Positions 1 to 11,588 of a DNA stretch of 64,000 bases are shown one piece after another. The translations under genes and the position numbers were made by a program. Every line of letters begins with the position of its first letter. Within the stretch, counting starts at the first letter, position 1. This DNA is from Antrodiella citrinella. Its lineage: Eukaryota; Basidiomycota; Agaricomycetes; Polyporales; Steccherinaceae. The notes under the pieces were generated by a model that was not told the DNA's origin, did no database searches, and saw nothing but the letters and a program-made list of their open reading frames with translations. The DNA lies in the NCBI GenBank assembly GCA_004802725.1, contig SGPM01000045.1:57764-121763 (forward strand). Reading direction: 5' to 3'.

Positions 1-2
1 TG

Positions 3-816
3 GCCAATATACACCTCACTCCGGACAAGCCGTACTATCCCGGGGGTAGCTGGCACATCGAAGGTGCGTATTCAGACTGCATTGGAAGATGATGCATAGC
101 CTTAACCTGATGAATAGGGATGTTGAACGAAAGAATTATCGCTACCGGCATCTATGTATGTTAGTTTCATGAGGAGCAAAACCCGTGATCTATCACTGAC
201 ACGATTTTGTTAGTATTATGATTCCGATAACATCTCTGAGTCGCAATTGGATTTCCGCACATCAATTGCGGATCCGCCAGCTCATGTGCAGGACGACAGT
301 ATCTGTATGCAGGTCCTATATGGTCAAGACCGGTGTGTACCCTCTTAGAGTATTCCATTCTCGCTATAACATGGTTGCAGCGGTATGGATTTATTGCAAG
401 AACGAGGTTCGATCTCTACTTCTCCTGGACTCGCGCTGGCCTTTCCCAACATATATCAGCACCACGTCTCACCCTTTCACCTCGTGGACCTGACGAAGCC
501 TGGACGTCGCAAAATACTCGCATTCTTCTTGGTCGATCCCAACCACGTAGTCCCATCTACGTCGAACGTTGCACCCCAGCAGAAGGATTGGATGCTAGAC
601 TTCATGCATGACCTTGGACCGAACGGGATCGGAGGTACACGTCTCGCCATGCTACCCACAGAACTTCGCGATACAGTTGTCGATTTTACGGAAGGACTGA
701 TGGACTGGAAGCAGGCCGACGCGATGCGAGCGGAATTGATGAAAGAGCGGAGTCACTTTGTGAATGTCTACAACGAGAAGGTCATGCAGGTTCCGTTTAA
801 TTTGTGTGAGCATTGA
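3..816 (+). CDS. DUF4246 domain protein, 3' part (5' end outside window)
   Basis: Four exons can be joined in frame: 3-63, 118-155, 214-332 and 381-816, giving the last 217 residues. Joined reading passes through LTPDKPYYPGGSWHIEG, MLNERIIATGIYYYDSDN and LAFPNIYQHHVSPFHL, which follow the C-terminal half of the fungal DUF4246 family. The HIEG stretch and the second conserved His in YQHHVSP look like metal-ligand positions, but no activity is established from this sequence. Introns are 48-58 nt with gtgcgt, gtatgt and gtgtgt donors. The 5' end lies before base 1, so length and start are unknown. Family assignment is confident; function is unknown. Confidence 0.85.
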
Positions 817-992
817 CCTACATTGACAACTAGAGGCATGGATACTGGTGTCGATTGGGTGTCGTTGTCCCATTGTTGTCGCATTGACCATTGTTACCTA
901 AATTCGAAATAGGCTTTTTATCATGTGCCAGCCAAGGCTATTTCGCTTATTGTGTGCAGGCCTGGCCCCATGATTGGATCACTCTGTTTCTG

Positions 993-998
993 TATAAA
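993..998 (+). promoter_or_regulatory. TATA box for the 1136 gene
   Basis: TATAAA lies about 140 nt upstream of the predicted start at 1136. An inverted CCAAT element (ATTGG, 973-977) sits 20 nt further upstream. The spacing is plausible for a fungal promoter, with transcription starting near 1025-1040. The call rests on motif and position only. Confidence 0.5.
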
Positions 999-1135
999 TG
1001 CCTCGAGGCGAACGCGTATCATCCTTGACTCGGACAACGTTCACTTTCAACTCGTTGTCCACTCTTCTTCTTGACCGTGACAGTAGCTTCCTTTCGCCCC
1101 TCACATCCAGACGATCTTGCAGAATTGGCGGTAGG

Positions 1136-1705
1136 ATGGGTATCTGTGAGTGTTATCCCTGACGTTTACGAGTCTCTGTGCTTAATGTAGTTACAGTCTC
1201 AGACTCCAAACCGAAGTTGCCAAAGGATTGGCCATCGCCGTTGCACCACAAATGCTCCGTCAAGAAATGCACCTTTCCCAACGTGCCTCAGCCAGTTGAA
1301 GGTCGCTACACCTGCCTCGCAGAAACTGCAGTTCCATGCAAAGGAACGTACGAAGTCACGTCACGCGACGCGAGGGCTGCACTTGCTTTCTTCGACGGTC
1401 TGGTTCAGAAGGAACAAGCGAGGATCAAGGCCATGGCCCAGCTGCGGGTTCTCCGCAGGCGGAAGGACGACGAGCACTTCATTCGGTACCAGCGTCAGCT
1501 GGACATCTACCGCGCTCTTCTGAAGGCAGTCGATGACGGCGACGAAGCGACCATTCACAAGTACATCTTATCGGTTGATCAGCCTGCCTTGGGGCAGTCG
1601 ATGCATCTGTGGCAAGAACATATCGCGGAAGTCAGGGGTCAGGTGCCAAAATTGGAACAGTGGATTGAAGAGCTGTTCGTGTCGAAGGCCCGGGGAAACA
1701 ACTAA
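1136..1705 (+). CDS. Hypothetical small charged protein
   Basis: Not recognised. A 10-nt first coding exon (1136-1145, MGI plus one base) is joined to 1191-1705, giving 174 residues. The first half carries several cysteines (HKCSVKKCTF, RYTCLAE, VPCKGTYE), and the second half is a charged helix-rich region (LRVLRRRKDDEHFIRYQRQ). No signal peptide or membrane segment is visible. Two acceptors six bases apart (ending at 1190 and 1196) both keep the frame, so two isoforms differing by two residues are possible. A TATA box and inverted CCAAT lie upstream. The spaced Cys pairs could be a small zinc-binding fold, but no known pattern matches. Confidence 0.6.
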
Positions 1706-2121
1706 CCTGTATCGTAAGTTCCTTCAGTGTATCACTGTTGAATGAATGCTGACTGAAGATCGCCGTGCAGAAATCGGAATTCCCATCAGATTCTTTGCTG
1801 TAATTGTGCCCGTAACGAAATACACGCGTTCCTCTTTTCTCATTCTCTCTGCGGAGAACACCATGAATTGAAACCTGCTTCTGTGACTCCATACTGCGCA
1901 CATCAGGTTTCGGGGCTAAATCATAGTTCTTCGACGTTCGAGAGCCCAGTTTGTGACCCAACTTGAATGCAGGCATGTTCATTGCACGAGGGTTGCTCGA
2001 GGCGTAGAATCTGTTCGCTGTATTACTGGTGTTTCAATCTCTATTCCTATCTCAGCGAGGTGGTGCTACTTAAGCAATGCTGGGAGCCTAGGCCTACTAA
2101 CATCTCCACTGATCCAACGCA
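1706..2121. other. Intergenic, nothing recognised
   Basis: This 416-nt gap lies between the 1136 gene and the first P-loop GTPase. It presumably holds a 3' UTR and a promoter. Only short overlapping frames occur, and none shows family similarity or codon bias. Confidence 0.4.
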
Positions 2122-3428
2122 ATGCCCACCGCTTTCCCCTCTCCGAGCATGAGACAACCGAAGACAATTGCCATTGCGTGAGTATCATTTAGCATGTCCA
2201 TGTTTCCTCGGTACTCACTCATGTATCCCTAGCCTTATGGGTGCAACGGGCACCGGGAAGTCCACAGTCAGTCACGTTCACCGAAATCTGCATGCACAGT
2301 ATTGTCGTACTGAATCAGCAATTGCTCTCCAGTTCGTCAACCTCGCAAGCGGAGCGAGTCTCGGTGTTGGAGACGGTCTGAGGTCTTGTACCTCAGAGGT
2401 TGCCACCTCACACGTTTTCGAGCTTTTTGGTCGTCGTATTGTCCTCATCGATACGCCAGGATTCGATGACACCACGAAGTCCGATACAGACATTCTGAAG
2501 ATGATTGCAGTATACCTGGCCTCAACGTGAGTGATTTGATAATATTTGTGCATAGTCATTACTCACGTATGTGCCCTGAATCTCTCACAGCTACGGTGCG
2601 GGGGTGAAGCTCAGCGGGATCTTATATCTTCATCGGATTTCGGACTTCCGGATGGGAGGCGTCAATCGTCGAAACTTCAACATGTTTCGCAAACTTTGCG
2701 GCGACGAGACATTGAAGAATGTGCTGCTCGTCACCACCATGTGGAGCCATGTTGATCTCAAGACTGGAGAGAGCCGCGAGGAAGAGCTTCGGACGGACGA
2801 GATCCTCTTCAAACCTGTTCTCGACAAGGGTGCCCAGCTGGTACGCCACGATAATACCCTACAGTCGGCGCAGGCGATCTTGTATCGACTCATCCAGAAT
2901 CACCCCGAGCCGCTCCGTATACAAAGGGAGCTCGTCGACGAGAAGAAGGATATCGAGGACACAGGTGCGGGAGAGGAACTCGCGAGGGAACTTGCTGCCG
3001 TCATAAGAAAGCACAGGGAAGAGTTGAGGGCAGTCCAGGAGGAGATGAATGAAGCTATTGCCGCGAAGGATATGGAGACCAAGCAAGAGCTCGAGGAGGT
3101 TCGTCAGAAGCTTGTCGAGGACATGATGAAGGTGGAGGCGGGTCGTGAGAGGCTCTCTCGGGAATACGCCACGCAGAAGCAGGAGGCTGATGAGAAGCTT
3201 CAAGAGATACAGCGTCAGTTGGAGAATGAGGCTCGAGAGCGAGCGAGGCGTCAGGCAGAGCTCGAAAAGTTGCAGCGAGAGTTCAACGACGGCAGGTTGC
3301 GCTCTGAAGAAGAGCAGCGACAACTTCGAGAACGGATTGAACACCTCCAACGCAATCCTCCACGACGAGGTGGCTTCTTTGGGCTAGTCGGGGAGGCATT
3401 CGGGGCTTTGTTCAGCGGACATTTTTGA
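2122..3428 (+). CDS. P-loop G-domain protein with coiled-coil tail (copy 1)
   Basis: Four exons (2122-2177, 2233-2266, 2333-2526, 2591-3428) give 373 residues. The N-terminus carries a Walker A/G1 motif, GATGTGKST at residues 22-30. DTPGFDD begins at residue 70 (G3). The expected G4 N/TKxD is replaced by LVTTMWSHVD, as in many fungal proteins of this AIG1/GIMAP-like group. From about residue 205 the chain is a long charged coiled coil rich in Glu, Gln and Arg, and it ends in a short Gly-rich hydrophobic tail (GGFFGLVGEAFGALF) that could touch membranes. ATG 2122 and 2149 are both in frame; an in-frame stop at 2110 bounds the exon. Its paralogue follows 490 nt downstream. GTP binding is inferred; the biological role is unknown. 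Confidence 0.85.
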
Positions 3429-3920
3429 ATATGTTTGTCTACGCCGTGTTCATCTAGTTGCTTGATATCGATATCACGTTGAGTGCGGATTAGCCACTCG
3501 TTACAAGTATCGTATCGTCAGGACTTTCTGAGGAACCTGTCGACGAATTCCAACTAGAAACGGCGTGTTGCATGCACCCCAGTGGAGAGTCACGGATATT
3601 CCTAGAGAAAATAACCAGATGAAGGAACGCCTTTTCAGTGAGGCAGCTGATGGCTTCCAAAGGGTCGCTGAGTATCTGGGGTTGGACCCTGGTAACGTGA
3701 ATTTAGTAAGTCGAACACGCGCTGCGGAAATGAGAAGATCGCTGCGGCGAAGAAGAAGGGTCTGTATCGGATGAACCTAGTTGCATATGCATACACTGAC
3801 ATGCAGTCGCCAATCATATAACACCCGAGTACTGCAGCGAATGTACCCAACGGCATTACAATCGAAATACACCACTTACTCCCTTGTCCTGACAGCGTTC
3901 CGAGGTACCTCTGTGTAGTC
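3429..3920. other. Spacer between tandem GTPase paralogues
   Basis: This 492-nt gap contains no supported gene. A 69-codon frame at 3565-3774 has no similarity to the flanking paralogues and reads through Arg-rich low complexity, so it is not called. Confidence 0.4.
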
Positions 3921-5191
3921 ATGATTCAAAAGGCAGGAGAGTCTATCATAGCGTGAGCATCATGTTCACCGTTTCATCCGCAAACATGCTGATCAATCTG
4001 AAGAATAATGGGGGCCACTGGATCAGGCAAATCTTCGGTTAGCGAAAGCATTTGGAGATTCAAGTAGCAACGTACTCACGAATCACAGTTTATCAACCTG
4101 GTCGCGGGGACCAATTTTGCTGTCGGACCCGGACTGAAGTCGTGCACGAAGGGCATCGAAGTCTCGCCGCCGTTCATGCTGGGAGGGAAGCGTGTCACCT
4201 TGATCGACACACCTGGGTTCGACGATACCAATCTGACAGATACCGAGGTGTTGACGATGATCGCGTTGTTCCTGTCACAAGCGTGAGCGTGTCATCCTGC
4301 GCAAAAGCCACAGCACTTACTGAGTGGTTAAAATATAGATACGAGAGCGGCCGACTCCTCAACGGCGTCGTCTTCCTCCACCGCATCTCCGACTTCAGAG
4401 TCAGCGGTGTCACCCGCCGCAACTTTGGCCTGTTCAGGAACTTGTGCGGGGACGAGAACCTGAAGAACGTCGTTATCGCTACCAACATGTGGGGCCAGGT
4501 CGATCCAGAGGTCGGCGCGGCGCGCGAGCTAGAGCTAGCGACCGAAGACATGTTCTTCCGTCCAGCGCTGGCGCAAGGTGCGCAACTCGTTCAGCACCAC
4601 CACACGCTCCAATCCGCACACGCCATTCTCCAGTCACTCATCGACAATCAGCCTACGACACTGCAAATCCAGCGCGAGCTCGTGGTGGAGGGGAAGGATA
4701 TCACGGAGACGGCGGCTGGGCAGGAGTTGGGTCAAGAACTGGTAGAGCAGGCGAAGAAGCACCGAGGACAACTCACGAAGATCCAACAGGAGATGACTGC
4801 AGCGTTGATGGAGAAAGACATGCAAAGCAGGCAGGAGCTTGAACACGTGCGCAACGATCTCCTCAAAGAGATGAGGAAGAATGAGCAGGAAAGGGATAAC
4901 TTGTCCTCGCAATACGCTAGAGAGAGGCAAGAGATGGCGGCGCAACTAGCATCGCTGCAGAGATCGCTACAAGCCGAGGCCGCCGCTCGTCAAAGAGACC
5001 AACAGACACTAACCGATGCTCGTCGAAGCCAGCAGCAGCAGGCTACAGAGTATGCAGCTACTCGAGAAACACTGAACAGGCAAATTGCGCAACTGCAGCA
5101 GCAGCAGCAGAGGAGGGGAGGTCTTGGCGGACTTGGTGGGTTGATGAATTTCATGATTCCTGCCATTACCGCCTTGGTTATGTTCCTTTGA
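3921..5191 (+). CDS. P-loop G-domain protein with coiled-coil tail (copy 2)
   Basis: Four exons (3921-3952, 4004-4037, 4089-4282, 4339-5191) give 370 residues. The second and third exons are 34 and 194 nt, exactly as in the upstream paralogue, which supports both models. G1 is GATGSGKSS (residues 14-22) and DTPGFDD starts at residue 62. The G4 position reads IATNMWGQVD rather than N/TKxD. The shared block LHRISDF, TRRNF and NLCGDENLKNV follows. The second half is a Gln/Glu-rich coiled coil with a QQQQQ run, ending in a hydrophobic C-terminus (MNFMIPAITALVMFL) that resembles a tail anchor. It is probably a nucleotide-binding, self-associating protein at a membrane; no function is known. Confidence 0.85.
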
Positions 5192-5389
5192 ATGGTCTGT
5201 TAATTGATGACTGTTGAGGATTCTGGCTAAATCATGCATCATTTGTTGAATATGCTTCTTCAATTATGTGGTTGTAGAGCCATGGAATAGTACATTGATA
5301 GGGCGTATGACAAGCGAAAAACAACATTGAGACAACAACAAAGCAACAATCAGTATTCAAACAACGACGAAGGCACGATTACTGAGAAT

Positions 5390-7778
5390 TTATGAGAACA
5401 TTGGCGGTTGGATCCTCCGGCCCTCTTCCGACGTTGTGCGGTCAACTTCCGATCGTCGCCTCTTGCGCCCTTGCATCATAGCTGAAGGAGGCACAACGAA
5501 GTACTTGTCGATTGTGGGCTTCTTCTTCCTCTTGGCATTTTGGGGAAGACTTTGCTTCTGGTACGCGGGCTGCTGCTGCTGCTGAGGCGAGCTCATTGGG
5601 TTGGAATGCACTAAAGAGTCAATGGACATGCTGGCCGGTGTGGCCGGTTTGGCCTTGTCCTTATTCCCTACAATCCATGAAGCCTTCTTATACTAGAGTT
5701 CAGTCCAAGGAAAATTGAGGCGGATATGCCAAATTGCATACAAACGATAACTCACGGTTTCAAGCTCAGGCTTGCCTCGCCACTGAGCTACAGCTTCGCA
5801 GAATCGGCAGGCAGCGCGTTCCACCGACTCGGCGGGATACTGCCAGGCAAGGTCCTCCATGTGAGTGGCTACATCTGGGGTATGCTGAGGCACATCATAG
5901 AACTAGATCGTATCGCGCCGTGAGTATAAGTGGACGACAGTGAATTATGCGACGTACCCTATTCAACCGTTCCATCATCTCTAGTTCATACTCCAACTCT
6001 GCACCCTCTCTTCTAGGAAGCTGAGGAGCGGAACCGTTCATGAAATTCCCAATTTCCCGCAACGAGGGGAACAGTATCTTTATCGCCTCGTCTAGTTCCG
6101 GCATGTCGTCAGGGTCGAACTGCGAGAAATCGACTTCATCATTGGATTTCTGAGGTGACCGACTTCCTGAACTCGACGACATGGGTGGTGGAGCGGATGA
6201 CATGCCCAATCCTACGGACAACAGCACTTCTAGAGGCTCGATGCCCAGCCATCGACCGGTAATGTAACCTTCTAGGACAGTTCTGGTGAGCAGGCCTGCC
6301 AAGAGGAAGTACCAGTCGCGGGAAGGTCTGAACGCATTGAGATATAGATGGTTGCTGTCGGATGATTGTCGTTGAACGATGGCGCGTGCGCTCATGGTAG
6401 GAGAAGACGAGGGGTGTGACTGGGACGAAGACTGGCCCTCTTCCCTCGGTCCGCCATCCACCGATGCACGATCCTCGAGAGCTTCACGACCCAATTCGGA
6501 GGCTACTAACGCGCTGAGGCGGAGAAATCTGACTATAAACTCAGCCAGCTTCGTGTTCGCCATGATGTCGGTGTTGATCTCTTGAGGCATACCAGTGGGT
6601 TGTGTCTTGTATGCATCGGAGGGACGACGAAGGACAGTGCCTCTTCTACCAGGTCTCGACAACCCAGAACCAATACCACTCCCTTCTTGCCATCCTGTCA
6701 CACCCCCTCCCAGCCCAAACCCAGCACCGCCATTGCTATGCCCGCTTGAGCCGAATTCACCAGGACTGCTCCCAGACGCAGTTGATCCTGCTCGTGTATT
6801 GCTACCCCTGTTTTTCGGGCCAGGACGAGGTGCCGACTTGGCTGCCTCGACACAGATCTCACAGCCCATGTGAAGATGCCTGGGACAACGGAGACTGGGA
6901 GGGGAGTTCTGTGCATCAGGATCTGCGCCTGTGGCGTACAATGACCGAATATAGTCGGAGGGAATGGGTCGACGAGTAGGCAGAGTGGAATTCAGGAGTG
7001 AAACAGCCGCGAGGGGAATCAACGCGGTGGCAAGACCCGGGGAGGGCGCTTTATGGCCCATTTGAGATGAGACATGAGGAGGTGGTACCGGTGCTCTCCG
7101 AGCAAACAAGTCGTTGATGACAGTTGCGAGCGCAAGGCGCAACCGAACGCCGTTAGGTAGCGTATGCTCGCGCAGCCGACGGGCATTCGCTGGATGCAAC
7201 TCGGGGGACGTGGGTGGATCTAGGAGGTCGTCGGGGTGCAAAGGTGGTACTTCGGGGGGCTGATCTAGCATGGAGGCAATCACTTTTTCAACACTTTCAG
7301 CGCGTTGTCGGAGACTCCTAGCGAGAATGAGATCCTGCATGTCCAATCTCTCGTCTTCGTCTTCTTCGTGAGTATGCCCTGGACCTCCCGCACGAGCAAC
7401 CAAAGAGAAAACATCCTCTCCATCACTGTCCAACTCGTCTTCTTCCTCATAGTTCTCCGGTCGCTCTCTGTGAGCGTGGTTTGAGGACTGTAAACCGCCA
7501 GTGCGATCGGACATGCCTAATTCTGCACGAGCTTGAGCGAAACGAGTTCGAGCATGGACCCAGAGCGAGTGATCTATAATCAAAGTACGCGTTGACTTCT
7601 CCCGAGGAGGTATTGAATGTAAGTGATGGGCATGTTTGTGTGCAGGGGCTCTGAAGGGTGTTGGACCAGATTGTCCAACTTGTCCATAAGATGGTACTCG
7701 GGAACGTTGAGAAAGTGGGGAAAGCGGCGGTCTGGTGCTGCTAGCTGAAGGATCTGCAGAAAGATAGCCTTGCGACAT
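5390..7778 (-). CDS. Unknown 756-aa protein, largely disordered
   Basis: Three exons read on the minus strand (7778-5958, 5902-5756, 5692-5390) give 756 residues. The start MSQGYLSADPS follows directly after a good acceptor (ttttgtacag), with a matching gtaag donor near 7855, so a 5' UTR intron is likely. The N-terminal half has long disordered stretches rich in Ser, Pro, Gly and acidic residues (ENYEEEDELDSDGED). Two apparently folded blocks follow: one near SVEKVIASMLDQPPEVPPL, and a C-terminal one with MEDLAWQYPAESVERAACR. The last exon is basic, with a Gln run (PQQQQQPAYQ) and KRKKK/GRKRRR clusters that look like nuclear localisation signals. The family is not recognised; a basidiomycete-specific nuclear protein is the best guess. 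Confidence 0.7.
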
Positions 7779-9298
7779 CCTGTACAAAAACGAGAGCCAG
7801 TCGCATGAGACAAACGGTGCGACGTGAATCTGCTCTCTTTCAAATGAATGCTTACTTTCTGACCAGAGGGAGACAAGAGTTGTTCTCCGAGTTATGAGCA
7901 CCTTTAAATGTTCTAGTAAATTCAGCGATATCGCACAAGTGTGTAAATGAGCCACAATGGACCGGGAGGTCGTTGCGATGTGTGAAGAATGAGAAAGTGC
8001 CAGTCAACTTGAAGTAACACGGATAGCTAGACGCCCATAATAGAATAAAGCCGGTTAACCGGTCAGACCCGATCCTTCCGATCCTCTCCCACTGAGTCCC
8101 AGACTCTCGCCATTTCTCTCTTCGTCTCACAGATATCCTTTTGAACATTTTGGTTTGCATTCTTTCTTTGTCAACATGCATGCAGAAAGATCTCCGAACA
8201 CCTCCCAGCACTTACTAGATTGTCTGAAGTAGCCGTACACCTGACACGAAACTGACCGTGTCCCTTTCCTTCAGCCAATGTGAGGTCGAACTCATGTACT
8301 AAGCTCAACATTAACGTCATGAACATGATATGTTACCCTGACATAGGTGGTCTATCTGTGGCGATTGCACACTGGAGAAGTTCTTGTCGCTGTCGCAACA
8401 TCGTTGGAATTTGGAAGGCTAGCGCATTTGTGTCTCTCTCACAAGCACTCACAATTCTCTGCCTAGTTCCCACAAATCACACATCCCGTGAGAGGCCCTT
8501 TCGAGAGGGTTCACGTGTGATCGTCAACACCGTGCTGTACCATGCGGACCGCGGAATCGCCCATCTGGCCTGTATCGCTCATGGCGCTTCTCCAGTTCTC
8601 CTTCTTTCTATCATATCGTACCCTCTTGACCTCGACCGGTGTACTTCTTCCACATGGTTTGCAACGACAAGCTGTAGTCAAATGACACCGTTTTGCTGAG
8701 CGCGAAGATGTATCCTGAATACTGGTTCAAGGCTTCAAGCATCGGCGAATCAGCTGATGGCGGTCAGCTTACTCTGTACGATGTGTCCAGATATCTTGCA
8801 ATTGACAAACTGTGTGCTTATTTCTCTGGGTAACAATCTGCTGATGGTCCAGCATAGAGTCTCTCACACTGTGCACTGGTCAGACATCAGGTCATTCTCC
8901 AGCTGCATATCAGCGCGATGGACCGTCTTTTGAAGCGTCCATATGGAACGCCTTTCCTGCGGACCCGACTTTTGCCACGTATGCCGGAATTTGTATCTTC
9001 CTGCATAATGTTCGTTCTATCTCCCGCCCTCGGGCATTTACAAGGACATATTATGGAGAACTCGGGAGAGGTACGTCCAATGTGACCCTTGCTAAGCTTC
9101 CCATGAACCTGATGATTTGGTAGATTGCGAGACATCTCGCCTATATTTCCCAAGAACATCCTCACGTCTTGACAAACGCCTGGGTCCGATGATTCTAGCC
9201 AGCGATGCAGGATGTCTTGTGTATAAAGGACCGTCTAAGGTCTCGATAATCCTCCAGAAGATCCCAGATTTCCTCCCAGGCATACCCAATCTCCCGTC
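7779..9298. other. Long intergenic region with chitinase promoter
   Basis: About 1.5 kb without a supportable gene. It contains the likely 5' UTR intron of the minus-strand gene (donor near 7855) and, at 9222-9227, a TATAAA box 72 nt before the chitinase start. Frames at 8280-8699 (+) and 9092-9445 (-) are unsupported. Confidence 0.45.
9222..9227 (+). promoter_or_regulatory. TATA box of the chitinase gene
   Basis: TATAAA followed by GGAC lies 72 nt upstream of the chitinase ATG at 9299. It is the only good TATA motif in the proximal upstream region. Motif and distance only. Confidence 0.5.
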
Positions 9299-11076
9299 AT
9301 GGTTTTCACTTCCACGCTCCTGCGCGGATTTGGATCTCTCGCCTCTCTGACTTTGCTCTTCGGTTGGTGTGGTGTTCTCGGATTTGATATCACCAAGAAA
9401 GACAATGTGTGTTACACTCTCGTCTAAGTCAGAATGTTTGCTCACGTCCTATAGTTGGCTGTGTATGTACTCAAAGATTCATTTGTGGAGGTCCTATTCT
9501 TACCATCATGTCCAGCTACTGGGGTCAGGATGGTGCTGGTACCCAGCAGAGTCTAGCATTCTATTGCGCCGACGACACGATCGACGTGATTCCATTGGCT
9601 TTCCTGTACATTTTCCGTGGAACCGGAGGCAACCCAGTCGTGGATCTTGGTCCCGTATGTCGCATCTACTTTTTGTTCATGCTGTCTTCTTACCTTAGTC
9701 CCAGGCTTGCGCTGACTGGAACAGCGACGTCTTCTCCGGTACCGACCTCGTCAAGTGTCCGTCAGTGGAGGCCGATATCAAGACCTGCCAGTCGAAGGGA
9801 AAGCTCGTCACTCTGAGCTTGGGCGGCGCCACAGGCCAAGACGGATTCTCTTCAGACTCTCAAGCGCAGACGTTCGCCGACCAAATTTGGAACCTGTTCC
9901 TCGGAGGCAGCAGCTCTACCAGACCTTTTGGTAATGCCGTGCTTGATGGGTATGTCAGGAACAGACCCTTCTGTCAACTGATGACGGGGACTATATTCTG
10001 ATGATCTTTTGTATGTCTAGTATCGACCTAGACATCGAGAACGGGAGTCCTAATCACTATGCGGCGTTTGTCAACCGTATTCGCTCTCATGCTTCTGGCG
10101 CAAGCAAAAAGTGAATTTCAACCTGTCCTCTTTATGCCATTTCCTTTCCATCTGACACCGACGTTTTGCCAGATACTATATCTCAGCGGCACCTCAGTGC
10201 CCTTACCCGGATGCGTTCATTGGAGCCGCCCTCAACGCAGCCAGCTTCGATGCTATCTATGTTCAGTTCTGTGAGATACATCATAGTCGTCACGGGATGT
10301 GTACTGAACTACGACTGCAGACAACAACTTTTGTGGTCTAAACCATGCTTCAGTACGTCTCGGTCTTACATCGGTCCACTTCTTCCGTTCATGCGCCGTC
10401 TTTAATTTTAGGACTACAACTTCGCCACATGGTACGCACAATTAGAAGACAAGTACTGCTTTTGATCATTCAGACTGACGTGGCTTTGTTCTAGGGATAA
10501 CTGGGCTAAGACCGTCTCCCCAAACAAGAACGTCAAGATCTACATTGGCGCTCCAGGTTCAGCGGCAGCAGCCGGAGATGGCTATGTGAACGTGACTACT
10601 CTCAGTAACTACGCCACTCAGGCCCAGCAACAGTTCTCTTCGTTCGGAGGTATCATGCTCTGGGACGCTGACACTGCATACAGTACGTCTTTCATCATCA
10701 CATCGACATGAGCGGTACGATACTCATTGACATGTCTGATTCGTCCCGAACAGCAAACAACCGATTTGACAAAGGTATCAAATCCGCTATGGTCGCGTCC
10801 GCGAACAAGTTGTTCCCCTCGCAGGCCCACTCCTCCGTCGCGCCTCCACCCAAGTCCGCACCCACGCCCAGCCACACATCGCAGAGTCACGTCTCCACCG
10901 CCGCCCCACCGCCGAAACCCACCAGCAGCGCCGGGGTCGCTCACCCTTCTGAATCTTCCACGCCCAATAACGACCAAAACGGGGGCAACGACACGAACCA
11001 ACCGGAGCCCGTCCTCGCGCCTCATGAAATCTTACACAAGGAACCTAGAGGTTATTCACGCTTTTTCAGGTTTTAA
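9299..11076 (+). CDS. GH18 class III chitinase, secreted
   Basis: Hydrolyses beta-1,4 bonds in chitin. Ten exons: 9299-9406, 9455-9462, 9516-9654, 9705-9949, 10021-10110, 10173-10270, 10321-10352, 10412-10431, 10495-10682 and 10754-11076, giving 416 residues. A hydrophobic N-terminus ([15 protein letters not shown]) acts as signal peptide. [15 protein letters not shown] and [14 protein letters not shown] are class III signatures, and the catalytic motif DGIDLDIE ends in Glu173. The second exon is only 8 nt yet is needed to build AVYWGQ. The last exon adds a tail of about 80 residues rich in Ser, Thr and Pro with no clear GPI signal. It may link the enzyme to the wall or be O-mannosylated. Likely used in wall remodelling or nutrition. 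Confidence 0.93.
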
Positions 11077-11588
11077 ACAAGGGGACACATGTGTATAAGA
11101 ATTGTATGTGTAGCATTTTGCGGAGGTAGGGTTATCCACCTTCGTTGTAAAATTCCAAAATCTGGTGTATAGTATCATTTGTTTTCTTGGTGTAGAATAT
11201 CCTCAGTACGACGCGGCTGTGCCGTCGTTGTTGTGACTTGTACTACTTCGTTATCATGCAATTATAGAATGCAGTGTCTTAGTTGATGACATTGGAACTT
11301 AGTCTATGTGCTCACCACGTCCACAAACTCTAGGCTCAGATCAAGCCCCTCACACGGAACGGCTGCGCGGGTGGAGGGTTTTGATTTGAGACTACACAAA
11401 CTCGTAGTATTGGAGCAATTGGGCAGAAATGGACTGGTTTTACGCAATTTGAACGTTCTCAGTGCAACCGTTTCGCACTTTCCATCTTCGTAGACGTGAT
11501 ATGCCTCTATGGCAAAAGTACAATATTCGATTGTTGTACAAATCAGGCGATGAGGCCTAATCAGTGACTTCTTATTATTCTGCGCGAC
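11077..11588. other. Convergent 3' region
   Basis: A 512-nt gap between the chitinase and a convergent minus-strand MDR gene. It presumably holds two 3' UTRs and terminators; no coding signal is visible. Confidence 0.4.

Noticed and set aside
8280..8699. 139-codon plus-strand frame
   Set aside because: No similarity to any family recognised, poor codon composition and no splice or promoter support.
9092..9445. 117-codon minus-strand frame over the chitinase start
   Set aside because: Antisense to the chitinase first exon, with no family signal.
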